Assembly (NCBI GenBank): GCA_949825025.1
Contig: OX463778.1
Coordinates: forward strand, 35,232,616 to 35,296,615
Source of the DNA: Siphlonurus alternatus
Taxonomy: Eukaryota > Arthropoda > Insecta > Ephemeroptera > Siphlonuridae
DNA: 64,000 nucleotides
Direction: 5' to 3'
Every line of letters starts with the position of its first letter. Position 1 is the first letter of the stretch. This document shows positions 10,943-23,600 of this stretch, piece by piece. The notes beneath the pieces were generated by a model, which searched no databases, was not told where the DNA came from, and was given only the letters and a program-made list of their open reading frames with translations. Position numbers and translations under genes: made by a program.

Positions 10943-11328
10943 TTGGATAGCATGGAGATGCCCGAAGCCGTCCGAAGATCTTTGGGCTGCAGGCAGAAAA
11001 CCCTAAAATCCTATGCTGTGCGGGTTAACGTAACTCAAAGCATTTTTTTTTTTTTTTTAATAATAGTTTTGGTCACCAAATATTTTCTTCCAATCTTTTT
11101 GGTTGTTCTTGTCACCATTTATGAAAGAAAATTATGCGAATTATAGCCAGGAGAAATTAATTTCGAGACCAACGTTAGCACGTATCTGCTAATTCTGCTA
11201 TGCCGCTGCCGCTCAAGAACCCAGTATATATATTATTATAGTCGTTGGCTGCCGCTGACAATGTTTTGCCTACAAAATCGTGACATTATTATTTTATGAC
11301 GTATAATATGGTGAAAGACCCGTATTAA
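10943..11328 (+). repeat. Dispersed repeat R, copy 1, with small membrane-protein-like ORF
   Basis: A region of about 390 bp closely related to 34535-34880 on the opposite strand. Both contain a reading frame starting MPEAVRRS (here) or MPEVARRS (there), sharing TLKSYAVRVNV, followed by about 25 hydrophobic residues and IYERK, then a TAG at the matching place. Here the frame can start at 10943, 10952 or 10958 and ends at 11146. Downstream both share GAGACCAA, TTAGCACGTATCTGCTA, CAATGTTTTGCCTAC and a GGTGAAAGACCCGT end; this copy has an extra stretch of about 60 bp near 11200-11260. The product is unknown. It could be a transposon-borne peptide, a fossil exon or chance. Confidence 0.6.
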
Positions 11329-12040
11329 GCTGGTATTACACCATGCAATTTTTTTAACTCTTGCATACAATTTTTCCTTACAAGAAAATTTCATCTCCAT
11401 ACAAACAAATGGAGTTCAAATTTTTAACTATTGCATTAAGCCGGTATTACACGATACAATTTTTTCAACTATTGTATACAATTTTTCCTTTCAAGAAAAC
11501 TTTAACTCCATTTGTTTGTGTGGAGATGAAATTTTCTTGAAAGGAAAAATTGTATGCAGAATTGTATCGTGTAATATAGGCTCTATACAATTTTTCCTTG
11601 CAAGAAAACTTGAACTCCATTTGTTTCTATGGAGATGAAATTTTCTTGCAAGGAAAAATTGTAAGCAAAATTGTATGGTGTAAAGCCGGTATTAAGCCTA
11701 TATTACAAGATACAAATTTTCTGATTATTGTATACAATTTTTTCTTGCAAGAAAATTTCCTCTCAATACAAACAAATGGAGATTAAATTTTCTTGTAAGG
11801 AAAAACTGATGTATACAATAATCAGAAAAATTGTACCATGTAATACCGGCTTTACACGATACAATTTTTCTAACTATTGCATACAATTTTTCCTTACAAG
11901 AAAACTTGAACTCCATTTGTTTGTGTGGAGATGAAATTTTCTTGCAAGGAAAAATTGTATGCAAAATTGTATGGTGTGATACCGGCTTTAAAGCCGGTAT
12001 TTACACGATACAATTTTTCTTATTCTTGTATACAATTTTA
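11329..12040. mobile_element. Cluster of nested palindromic MITEs
   Basis: At least four partial or complete copies of a palindromic unit of about 150 bp lie side by side. Full units start GCCGGTATTACACGATACAA and end with the reverse complement (AATACCGGC or variants such as ATGGTGTGATACCGGC). Each arm carries ACAATTTTTCCTTACAAGAA and AACTCCATTTGTTTG, mirrored by TGGAGATGAAATTTTCTTG. Good examples are 11440-11577 and 11850-11988. The copies seem inserted into, or recombined with, each other. No coding capacity. Confidence 0.8.
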
Positions 12041-12195
12041 AATATATTATATTATATTATATTATATTATATTATATTATATTATATTATATTATATTAT
12101 ATTATATTATATTATATTATATTATATTATATTATATTATATTATATTATATTATATTATATTATATTATATTATATTATATTATATTATATTAT
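12041..12195. repeat. (ATTAT)n pentanucleotide satellite
   Basis: About 30 near-perfect ATTAT units directly abutting the last palindromic MITE fragment. The MITE end ACAATTTTAAATATATTAT grades into the repeat, so the array may have seeded from the element end. Confidence 0.9.
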
Positions 12196-13075
12196 TAATA
12201 TTATTATTAATATTATTATATTATATTATTAAGGATGTTCGAGTAATTGACGATTACAAAAGTCAATGTGAAAATTTTATAGTATCATCATAATTATAAT
12301 ATACAGGCTACAGTATATAAATATTATGTGTCTTTTCGTTGAAATGTCCTACCTACCTTCTTTGACCATTTTGACATTAGTGCACAGGCTATATTTAAAT
12401 AATTGAACTTTTGTTATTTAGTTTTATTTAATTTCATGCACGTCTTCAAGAAATGTAATTATTTGGTGCGCATCATGTACTCGAGACCATTGTCATACCG
12501 CGTTGTCACATTTACGGTTAGCCATGGTGCGCACATGAGACCATTACCCTGGAATAGTTGTTCGATATGAAAATATAAGGTTTTAGGAAATTTGAAAAGA
12601 GGCCATGTATTCGCTTTTTCTAAAATTCTAAAATAGTCACGAGATTTGTGTGTGAACTTCTGCAATAAAAACATCAATACTCGTATAGTATATTATAAAA
12701 TTAGAGCATTTGAACTTAATTAAAGTAATTAAACTATATTAACTGTATTTTCAAATTACCATGCGTGCGTAGTAAAGAAAAGTATTATGCTTTTTTTTTT
12801 TTTTATAATGATGCGTATAAAAAATTAAAAATAATATCTCCATAATATTCAATATTAATAAAAATGTTAAAAAAATGTAATATCACCTGCTATACTCTGG
12901 TTCACATTTAACTTGGTTTTCATCGTGTTTGTTACGTCTTCAGTCATTGCTGTGTTGTTTGTAACGAAGAATTTTATTGGCCGAGCCTACTCGAAAGACA
13001 CCCGAGCGTTTCCGACGAAAATCTAGTTAAATATGAACCTTAGTATAGTTATACCAAATGGACTGTTGCCACCTT
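12196..13075. other. Intergenic DNA, no gene seen
   Basis: AT-rich; it begins with decayed ATTAT units to about 12230. There is a modestly GC-richer patch at 12965-13025. Nothing else is recognised. Confidence 0.5.
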
Positions 13076-13215
13076 TCGGTGGGGTCTGTAGACGGGAGGA
13101 TGCTGTGCTGACCTCACCTGTGTGACGTCACGCCGTGACTTATCAATGGCGAGTGACGCACGCACGCTGTGATCTTCCTCCCACGCGAGCGCCCGCTGAA
13201 TATTCATGAGGCAAA
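13076..13215. promoter_or_regulatory. GC-rich island with CRE palindrome
   Basis: A GC-rich patch containing GTGACGTCAC (13122-13131) with further TGACG-type half sites. It ends in TGAATATTCATGAGG, an octamer-like AT palindrome. Resembles an enhancer by composition only. Confidence 0.35.
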
Positions 13216-13385
13216 CAACCAGCAGCAGCAGAGTGACGATGTATTGGTGCACATTTACAAGCAGAGGAAAAAGTTCAGTCTTAACCATCAGAGAGGTACA
13301 AAAGGTAGTTTGTTTATGTTTTTTTTTAACCAACGATACTGCAGTGAACATTCTGATCCTACCTTTAAAATTTCAGTACAGTATC

Positions 13386-13778
13386 TTAAGGGTAAGGTAA
13401 CACGAACAATCGATTGTTTGTAGTCCCATTTGATTAACATGAAAACCTTAGCAACCTCATAATAATTCTGAATTTTTTTTTGAGAGACAGTTCTTGGCAT
13501 TAAAAAAATATGGAGAAAATTTCAAAACAATCGGACGATCCAATTTTTTTAAATGAATTTTTTAAATTTTCAGTATAGGGCTTTCCCATGGAGACCGAAA
13601 CTAAAAAATTAATTTAAAAAAATTGGATCGTCCGATTGTTTTGAAATTTTCTCCATTTTTTTTAATGCCAAGAACTGTCTCTCAAAAAAAATTCAGAATC
13701 ATTATGAGGTTGCTAAGGTTTACATGTTAATCAAATGGGACTAACAACAATCGATTGTTCGTGTTATCTTACCCTTAA
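13386..13778. mobile_element. TTAA-ended palindromic MITE, copy 2
   Basis: A 393-bp inverted repeat from TTAAGGGTAAGGTAACACG to GTGTTATCTTACCCTTAA. The arms share ATCGATTG, CCCATTTGATTAACATG, GAGAGACAGTTCTTGGCATT and CAATCGGACGATCCAA; the centre is GGGCTTTCCCATGGAGACC. It is more similar to the 49583 copy than to the 2304 copy. No ORF of its own. Confidence 0.88.
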
Positions 13779-16700
13779 ATAACAAAATGTCTTTTGAAAA
13801 AAAAAAATATATTATTTTGTAATTGTACATGGTCTGATCAAATCACCCCCTATTTAATAATGCTCATAGTCATGATGTATTAAATACACTCTTCTTTTCC
13901 TGTCAAGCTGCAAATGAATCTGCCGGTCATCTGTATACCGTCTATATTATATAATAAATAATAAGCATAATAATAATATATTCTATCGTAATAACTTTAT
14001 TGGCGATATAATAATGCGGTAACAAGGAAAGGAAACAAATATTATATAAAATTTACAGTTGATGGCATTTAAATTATTAGTGGCGTTATATGAGAGAAAG
14101 TATATAAAAAAAAATAAGAGCACATTTAGGTCAAAGTAAAACTTACTTCTCGTGCTTGATAAACCAGTACTACAATGCTAACATTGTGTCATTCTGCTAA
14201 CCATATGATTGCGACGTTATACATACTTATACGACGCAACGCTACCTTGATCTTGAAATTTAGGATCATTAAATAAGCATTAAAATACATATGCCAACAT
14301 AATAGATCTGGCAACAAACAGGTTTTTACTGAGTTTCTTGAGTTAATTTAAACAAAATAACAATCTTCAGTACTGAATCAACAAGACCTCCGCTGAATAA
14401 CATCAAGCATGAAAAGTTCTGTTTACATTTCTTGCGTTTCTCAGAAGAATTATTTTGATGCGGTATTTTGGAAGAGCAAAAAACTCATTTTCCCCCTCGC
14501 TTTCAGTAACGCTGGCGCCGAAGTAATTCGACTTTGTTTTGGGTTAAAAGCACGTTCCTGTATGCAATATACTAATATAGAATTCAATGTTCTTAAATAT
14601 TGTCCTTAAATGTCCTAACTTAGTCACAGGCTCGCCTCGCAATTCTCACAAGAAAGAGAGAAAGAAGGTATACTCCGATATTTCGATATTTGCTATAATT
14701 TGCTGAGTAGAGTAGTATGTTAATTACTACTTTAGTTTGTTGATCTCATTCGAATTATGTCTTTAAGCCGAAGGAAGCCGAAAGATTTTATAGCAATTTT
14801 TATATAAAATATCGATATTGGAAAAGGATATAGTAGAAAAAGTATGACATTGAGTACACATACGCTGATACGTTTTTATATTATTTAGTGAACGGCTATG
14901 ATACTGGAACCTTTGCACTACGTTGAACACGCTCTTTGATCAGTGCAATGTATTTCCGTGTACTGGATTTATTTTTTATCTATGTATTTGTAACTAAAAA
15001 GTATATTGTGTTCACTAAAGCCAAAAATTAAAATATTGAAATAGTCTTCAAAAACTGTAATATTTATTGCTTCTTAAATTTGGAAATTATCCTTTTATTA
15101 TAATTATATAGTTACTATTAAAATAACAGAACTCATTTGAGCCTGGAAGAACCATAAAAATTCTTGTATAGTAAATTACCGCATGTCTCCTTGATCAAAT
15201 AATTAGTTATTATATTATTGTTTTGTTTCACAAAATACTCAAAATAGCTCGGTTTGAGCCTGGCGTTAGCCTTTCCTTTCTCACCTACAGTATAGTAAAT
15301 TCGCACCAAGGCACTGATAAACAACCTCAGCTCGGGTTCCAAGCTATACTCTGTCTCTCATAATACTGAATATTGATACTACAGGGCTCGGCGTGTAATA
15401 AGTTCGTGGTAGTGCGCGTGACTTGAACAGAGCTGCAAGAAAGCTGCATGTTAAAACAACGTCTCTGTAAAATTATTTGTGGACTGTATTGTGTGTTGTA
15501 GCAAATGTAGAACACGATATTAGCTCTAGAATAAATTAATTTATGTTTTAATATTTACATTTAGAACGATAGTCTGTTAAGTCCAACTAACTTACTGTAA
15601 ACATACTGCGAATATGAAATTTCTGTATTACGTAACAGTTTGTTTATTTGAAATGTTAATTAATGGATCTCTCAATGGTCCACCTGCGTGGAAGCAGACG
15701 GGCCAGATGTCAAAAAATATTATATTATTCAGTACAATAGGCATTATCATAGACTGTAGGTAGACGTGAATAATTTAATATTTATTGAACCAAAACTGAA
15801 GCATGCTCTCGTAGAACTTGTAGTTCCAACAAAAGTCATAGCAGAAAATAAGATTTGTCATAATTTTATCATAATTATACCGAAGGCTATTCAGTAGGTA
15901 ATTTAGATACTGAATGATGTGAAAATTTCGTTAGCTGGCACAAGCGTCTCGATTGTTTGTGCCAGAATATTTCCAACGTTTCGGCTTTCGGCCAGCGGGT
16001 GGGGGGCAGTGCAGCTGCCGTGCGAGTGCGTTCTCCAGTGGAGCCACAACAGAACTGCTAGTGGGAGGAATGCCGGCGGACACTCGGGCACGCCCACCTC
16101 GCACTCAAGCACCGAGAAATTAAATTAAGTCAACCGTGGAGCCTATTCTGTCTCGTTCTCAAGTCAACCAATATTTACATTGAAGTATTGCCGTGGTGCT
16201 TCGCAGGGAAAGGTCACTTCTGCTAAATTGCTACATCCGAATGAAGAGACCAACCTATTTTACATCATTAATTTAATTATTTCATATTTATATTGTGTGT
16301 AAGTAATTAATTATGATGTACCATATACCACACCTTCCTTTGGCATGCGTGCAATTTTCACTGCATGGGATGAAAGAATTTACCGCCACCAATTTATCTT
16401 AAATATTTTTTTAACAAAAATCATCTGAACTAATTTTGTCCCATTTTCATCTATGCTTTTTTTATATTTTGTGACACATTATAATTATGTGTTGAAGGTA
16501 TTAGAAGAGCAACCGGAATAAAAAAATACTTTATACGACCATATTACATATTACGTCCTAATCAAGTCTCAGTTCTTGTTTTCGCAGCAATTAAGGTGTT
16601 GAATTATGCGAAACACGGTGATAATAAAGTGACTGGTAATTTAAGACCCGCAATAGGTTTTCTTAACAACATGCATGCACTAAACAGTCCACTTGATTGC

Positions 16701-17271
16701 TTATTTTGAAGTGCTGCTCCTATATGACATTGTCATGTTATACATAAAAATATCAAATAAAGCGTCTTCTTTTTTTATATTTCCTTTTCAATAATTTTTC
16801 CAATGCAGTAAAAGTTTTATGGTCGAGGAAGAATATTATTGATTGTGTCTCTAATCGAGAATTTATGCCATCGTCACGTCTAGAGCTGCCTGTGTCAAAA
16901 TAAATATAGTCTCCTAATGTGAAGTCTGGCAGTGGCTGCTGCAGAAGGAATATTTCATACCGATTCAGAGAACTAAAATTCATGAACAAATATTAGATTT
17001 GGTGTTTTTAGTGCAAGCAATCTTAACATTTTTACAATTGACATGCAACTAATAAAATATCTATATGTGGATATTATATAACAAAATTTTCAGTCCATAT
17101 TTTCACACAATATCATTTGATATAGGAAGTTTCGGGTATTGGTTTTAATTGTATTATATAAAACACCCGCGTATACGTCTCTAGGATATCTCTGTGATTC
17201 ATAATATACTACGTGCAATTCAAATTTACCTAATTATCATTTCTCTATTTTATAAGTTTATATAGCGACAA
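13779..17271. other. Intergenic DNA, no gene seen
   Basis: Mostly AT-rich unique sequence. A GC-rich island spans about 15950-16125 (CGGCTTTCGGCCAGCGGG, then GCCGGCGGACACTCGG). A short tRNA-like A-box string (GTGGTAGTGCGCGTGACTTG) occurs at 15405-15424 without a B box. No reading frame gives a recognisable protein. Confidence 0.5.
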
Positions 17272-17960
17272 TAGACCACTTGCAAAACCCTGTTTTAGCA
17301 AAAAAGTAAACAAACTCTTCCATCCACAGTTGATTGTTGTTGTTGATTGTGTGTGTAAATTTTGTTTATACATTGGACCTTATGGGAAATTTACAATTTT
17401 CACACACCAATTTATATACAGTATGTTGCAAACCTACAATTCTAAATATGAAAATGTCACCAGAATTTGCAGTTTTTGGCCATTCATAATCCTGAAATGC
17501 GTATCCGAAGAAGTTTTCTTTATTTCAATATGGTTAATTTCATATGATACCAAATCAGCCAATTGCATGGGGGAAGATGTGTAACTATAAGAAAGCTCCA
17601 GTATGTTGATTATTGCAACAGTTAAAATCAACAAACTGGAGTTTGCCTAGTTACGACACGTATCTTCCCCCATGCAATTGGCTGATTTGTTATCTTATGA
17701 AATTTACCATATTGAAATGAAGAAAACTTCTTCTGATACACATTTCAGGATTATAAATGGCCAAAAACTGCAAATTCTGGTGATAGTTTCATATTTAGAA
17801 TCGTAGGTTTGTAACATATTCAAATCTGTGTGTGAAAATCGTAAATTTCCCATAAGGTCCAATGTATAAACAAAATTTACACACACAATCAACAACAACA
17901 ATGAACTGGATGGGACAGTTTGTTTACTTTGTGCTAAAACAGGGTTTTGCAAGTGGTCTA
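17272..17960. mobile_element. 689-bp foldback/MITE with very long inverted arms
   Basis: The ends are TAGACCACTTGCAAAACCCT and its exact complement AGGGTTTTGCAAGTGGTCTA. The arms pair for about 320 bp each, including CAATCAACAACAAC, CATTGGACCTTATGGGAAAT, TTTTTGGCCATT and CATGCAATTGGCTGAT, around a short centre near 17590-17640. TA at the tips would suit a Tc1/mariner-type target duplication, but TA is part of the palindrome, so this is not proven. The reading frames inside mirror each other and do not encode a transposase. Confidence 0.88.
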
Positions 17961-19818
17961 TTAAACCAATAAAAAGAAACTGCTTATTACTTCATCGACA
18001 GAATTACTTAAAATTTCTGTAGTAAAAAAACTGACTGAGAAAAATAAAATTATACTCTCGCCGTCAAAATAGAGCTGCACGGTTCGGATTCTTGAGACTT
18101 GAGACCCATATCAGCGACTGCTATACTCCCGGCCCAGACCTGTGAAACCTGCTTCAGAGCGCGGCCCGCCCCGTGGCCCGTCCGTGGTTCAACCTCGGCA
18201 CCTCGGCTCGCTCAATGTGTGCCTTTTTATTTTAATTTAGTCTTTACAACCCATTATAAAATTGACAGCAAAGTGAACAAGGTCGTTTCGTTTTGTTTCT
18301 TGTTTACTTTTTTTCCCTCTTCCTCTTCTCTCTAAGTAAAAAAATTAGTAAAAATAATAAAACATGAAAATACGAGGAATAGCTAGGGTCCCGGCCCGTT
18401 GCAGACTGCCGATGCCCGGCTTGAGCTGGGTCCGTGCAGACCTCTAAATTATAATTTGCCACGCCCACCTTTCTGACTAATCGTTCTTAGTCTGTTCTTT
18501 ATATATATTATGTAAACGAGTGTGCATTCTTAAAAAATCCAGTCTTTATTTACCAACTAAGATCAGCCTCCAAGAGTAGTATGTTACTACTATATTATAT
18601 GTATATACTATACCATGTTGAAACACATTTGAAGATGGAAAATTCTTCAAATCGTATGCCGAGTGTCATTAACTCATTATTACAAATCCATTATGACAAT
18701 CCGGAGACAAGGTGATGGCGTGCGGGCAAGCCGCAGGGCGTGCCCCGGAAACCTTTCTCCCCCTCCCCCTGCAGGCGCCGATATTGCCCTCCTAATGTCT
18801 TCTGGGAAGAAAAAAAGTTGGCGGCTGCTGCCTGCTTGCGAGGATGCGACCCCGCCCTCAATCGCTCCTTGCCGCCGTCTTACATCAGCAGCTGAGGGGC
18901 TGAGGCTCATGTCACCAGCCAATATCGATCGAATGTCAATCATTAACGCACATAATTTAATGTGAGAGAGTGGCGTTGTTGATATCTATTTAAGTGTCTT
19001 CTTCCATGTCATTTCAATACGTCAAAATAATTTGATTTAAAATTTCATGATGAGAAGCTATTTTATCAGAAATTTGCAGTTTTTGCAGATTTCTTAAGTT
19101 TGGTCTTTTTGTTTTTTTCTGGGCATTACGTGTCTATTAAGTTTAGTATAAGCATGCATTGACCTATATTGACTGAGTTTATAACAAGCAGAATATTATA
19201 TTATTTAAAATATATTTGGTGACTACGATAGTAAAATTATCATTTGTATAATTATGTTTTATATTATTGGTATTATTCATATATTAATTGTTAATGTTAA
19301 TTTTCATTCACGGGCTATTACGGTTGTTGTTTATAATAATAATCATAATCAATCAAGTCTGAGTGTTTTATATTATATTTATACCATGTTCATACTAAAT
19401 AGTAGACACTTGACTAGATATTAAGTCTCTATATATATCTATACGTGAGACATCGGCTTTATTTACTTTATTTCCTCTTGTTCAATAAATATGTCGTCTC
19501 ATAATTATAATGTTAATGGAGCCCAGTTATAGTTCTGACATATTATTATAAACCGTTTCCAAGAAAGTACACAAAACAGCCATTCATTAAGATCAGATCA
19601 TTCATATATTTATTATATATGATAAGGTCATGTAGTGTTGATATCAACAGCTGCAAAAATAAATTTCTGACCAGTATAATTTATTTTATATTATATCATA
19701 ATATTATGTATAATAAATGTATTGTGATATTCTTTTATCATGTAACATAATAAACTCAGCTGATTTGGTATTTCTGTCACAATATATTAATTATAATAAT
19801 TTTGAGTTTTGTATTATA
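17961..19818. other. Intergenic DNA with GC-rich island
   Basis: A GC-rich block spans about 18660-18930, including CCCCCTCCCCCTGCAGGCGCC and CATCAGCAGCTGAGGGGC. A smaller one lies at 18100-18220. Open frames across the larger block show no recognisable domain. The remainder is AT-rich and empty. Confidence 0.45.
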
Positions 19819-19993
19819 CAGTCGCGGTTCCAAGGGGGGGGGGCGATGGGGGGCGATCCCCCCCCCCCCAAAGGTCCCAAAATACACTGAAGGTGTTACC
19901 ACTCCCCATCCGTCGCCCCCCTCCCTCTCTAAATTTTAACATTGCGGGATAGGGCACCACCTCCCCCAAAGCCGCGAGCTGGATCCGCCCCTG
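19819..19993. mobile_element. hAT-type MITE, family CAGGCGCG (copy 2)
   Basis: A 175-bp element running from CAGTCGCGGTTCCAAGGGG to CTGGATCCGCCCCTG with G/C runs inside the left arm. It is flanked on both sides by the identical octamer GTATTATA (19811-19818 and 19994-20001), a perfect hAT-type target duplication. Non-coding. Confidence 0.88.
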
Positions 19994-20369
19994 GTATTAT
20001 AGTGATTAATTAATGTATTAACTATTAATGACCGTGCGCCGCTGTTTGGTAGAGGTGAGAATAAGGATTTTTTGTTGTTTAACTCTCCATTTTCTTGTTC
20101 TTATGCTCACCTCAAATCATTTAATGTAAGAGTTTGTTCGTTGTGGAACCAAGGAACGCTTTACCTTTGGAGCTCCGGTCATCAAATGGTATTCTGTGTT
20201 TTGTAATAGGCTCAAATCTTATACATATAGTATATAATTTGTAATTTTTTTCTAAAGTTGACACAGTAATGTCCTATTGGATTATTATATACTTGCATGT
20301 AAATTTGTTATATGGATTCTTTATTTACTCATGATATAATATATATATTTTTAATGCAATGTTTAACAG

Positions 20370-20466
20370 GGATGCTATGCACTTTATGTGTCAGGTTCAT
20401 TTTGGACTGTTTGGTGTCTCCTGCCTCTGACTTGTTATTATTTGTGTATTCATGAGGAAAATATAA

Positions 20467-20557
<91 letters not shown>

Positions 20558-20670
20558 ACATATATATTTATAATGAATTAGAGTATCTGCATGGTAGGTG
20601 GGAAATTAGAGCGATGAGAACTATTACCTAACCTGTAGTCTGTTTTCTGAATAAATATAATAAATAAATA
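20370..20670 (+). repeat. Probable retroelement 3' tail and (TAAA)n microsatellite
   Basis: A perfect TAAA array occupies about 20466-20558. Shortly after, 20634-20670 reads TGTAGTCTGTTTTCTGAATA then AATATAATAAATAAATA. This 37-bp string recurs with one mismatch at 58504-58540. A shared 3' end running into A-rich tetranucleotides is typical of LINE or SINE tails. The body upstream is not recognisable as coding, so the element type is unknown. Confidence 0.5.
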
Positions 20671-23600
20671 AACTAATTTAAGCAATATATTATAACATAC
20701 ATAAATACATGTAAGTGGCTCAATTTTTTGTATGTAATATGTTATAATGCATGCACTTACTGACCTTGCATGCAGTTGAACAGTGCCTCAACAATGCTGC
20801 ATTTGAATAATTTTAAGCTTTACTATTCAAATTACTAAATTATGAGATTTTTATGAGTATGAAATCATTACACGTTCACATAATGTATAATCGTTTTGCT
20901 TCTTCATATATTCGTACCATATTATGTCCATTATCGCCTGATACATAGTGTTTCTTTATACATCTCTCGGCAGAGGTCGGACTGACGAGCTCGGTCGTGG
21001 CTGCATTGCAGGCAGACACCGTCGCTACCTCGGTGAATGAAAGCACGTGTCAATAAAATTGTTAACAAGTGACAAATCGGGTGTTGATTTTACACAATTG
21101 ATTGGTATCCTTATACAAACTGACGCAAAAAAGTTAATGTTACATTATATATATTTTTTAGATTGTCTTAATTTTAAATATTTTTATTTCCACGTTTGAA
21201 AATTGATATGCGACTGCTGAAACATCTCTTACATCGTTGATTCATTATTCATGTGATCGTGTTCCAATCACGCTCAAGGTATAGGTTGACTTTCATGTGC
21301 TAGTTCGGAATGAAGCAGGCTCCCGCTGCTGCGGCAGATTTAATCAACTCCAGCAGCACGGAGGCTATTTCAGTCGTCGCCGCCGCACGAGGTGGTCCGT
21401 CGAGGGCCGGGCAGCGATGACGGCCACACGCCGCTAATAAATCGCTCGCCTGCCTCGCCAGCGCCAAACAAACGTGAGGCGTTCATCTCGAGCTGCAAAT
21501 TAGAGGAGCTCCTGCTTCCTGTCTACATTTTATATACCTGCTTCAAATTAAAGATTATAACCTAAAGAAGTGTAGTCCATCTTGACGAAAGTACTGCAGT
21601 ATATAGTAAGGCCAGAAAAGCTTGTACTTCAGGTGCGAATATCGAACCAAGTCCTGAAATGCAAAGAAAAAAGAAAAAGCCGAAATAAAAACAAACAAGG
21701 ATTTTAGTCATTTTACCCCTTCATTATATTAAAAAAAAAAAAAAAAATGAAAAATGAAAACATTGAATTAAATCATGAAGGTTAAAAAGTTACGAGCCTA
21801 TAAAATTATGATGCCTCGGATGTCTCTCTGTAATTTGTTTATAAAACTTTTTTTTACGTGTTTTTTTTTTCTTTACTACTTTTCAACTTCATAAACTGCT
21901 TTAAATATTTAGTTAACTTCGTTACGAATAAAATTTCGTTTCAGTAGCATGATGCTTTATTACAATGTATTAATTATACGAACACAAACGGCAGTTGTTT
22001 ACCTGCATCTTCGTTGGTTAAAAGTGTTCATGGTTGTTTGCTCGAGCTGCGATTGTAAATATTCAGGAGGAGGACAATAACTATGCAGCAGCGGTGTGTA
22101 CAATAACAGTTTAATGTTGTTTGATTGCGTCGGAAGGGTAAATCAAACTGACGCTAATATATATATTTTATATACACTTCACGTCAGCAGCAGAGGTTTC
22201 TATCTAGTATCTACTATATACTATAAATAATACACGCGTGATACGGAAGAAAAGTTATAATAACTTACAAGTACAGGAATGCAATAAAAATTCAATTGAC
22301 TTTTTGTTCAAAAGTAATATAGTTTTTAGTTGAAGTTTAGTTTAAAATTTTTTTAAAGTTTTTCCAGGAAACTCATTGAAACTCATCAATCTCATCATAA
22401 ACAGAACAATGCGGAACGCCAGATAAATAAAAATAATGTAAGACAGCTGAAATAGTCTGAAGAGCTTCATGCAAATAATGTTTATAAGCAGAATTGTTTG
22501 AATTTTGTCGTATATGTATATGTTTGTGTGTGAGTCACATTGTATGAGTTCCTGGGTGTAAATTATTTTAGCTAGGTATATGGACGTACAGTACATATTA
22601 TACAACTTTGCAAGAAAAAACTTAAAAATTAATAAACTTCAATAAAATTCTTTGATAAAATAAAGTTGATACGAGTATCTTGATGATGTAATGTTAATAT
22701 ATGTCTTGTGCAACTAAAATACATTATTTATTCATTTTGCACGCAAACGAATGAATAGACAAAGTATATTATATAGTCGTGCACTGTGCACACGATGAGT
22801 TAGCGTATCGTACGTCCTTGATAGTGACCTCATCTTGGAGTAATTCCCTCTGGTATCTTTGTGACGATCGCCCACGCGTGTGATATAATTAAAAGTACAT
22901 AAGGTTTGTTCGTAAACACTGCAAAGCACGTGTACAGTGCAAACTTTCTGCTCTCGATGGACCTTATGCCCTGTTACACAAAGAAATCGAGTGTAGAAAA
23001 CGTGTTCACCACAGAACAGCTGTTCGAGGTATCCTCCTTTTTAATTAGTATAAAAATATAAAGTATAAATATAAAAATGTACAAAAAAAATAACATGCTA
23101 TAAACAAAATAATAATTTATCAACAACGTGATTCTCTATAATCTAATAAATATAATTTTTCAATTAATATTTTAGAATATTTCTTCATTATTTCCTTGAT
23201 TTTTTAATGACTTGCTTGCTTGTGGTGCTGAGTATTGATATACCACTCCATTTTCTGATTTTATTGTAACTGACATCACAGAGTGGCGGCTACAGTGCAA
23301 GTTGTGTGACCTTGCTCCGCTATTCTTGATGCTTAGTATAGCGTCATGTCATGCACTCAGCTGTTCCGTGGGTATTGCAAGTGCTTAATTAAGTATGTCC
23401 AAGAAGTGAGCGTAACTCTACTTTAACGAGAGGCTAAATGCAAACGAGGGCCTCGTGAAGTTGTCAACTTCTTCTGTTTTTGTCCCGTTGAGATTAGGGG
23501 GAAAATGGGTCCTCCTTTGTACGATCGATGGCATGCAATACCTATAAATGCGTTTTTTTATATGCTTTGTACTTACCTGTTTAGTTTTTGACCTATAATC

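Noticed and set aside
12041..12232. Open frame of repeated ILYYI units
   Set aside because: Translation of the ATTAT satellite.
15400..15430. tRNA A-box-like string
   Set aside because: No B box or T-arm at the right distance; cannot fold as a tRNA or support a SINE call.
18663..18965. 100-codon and 87-codon opposite frames over a GC-rich island
   Set aside because: Both strands open because of GC content; no motif on either.
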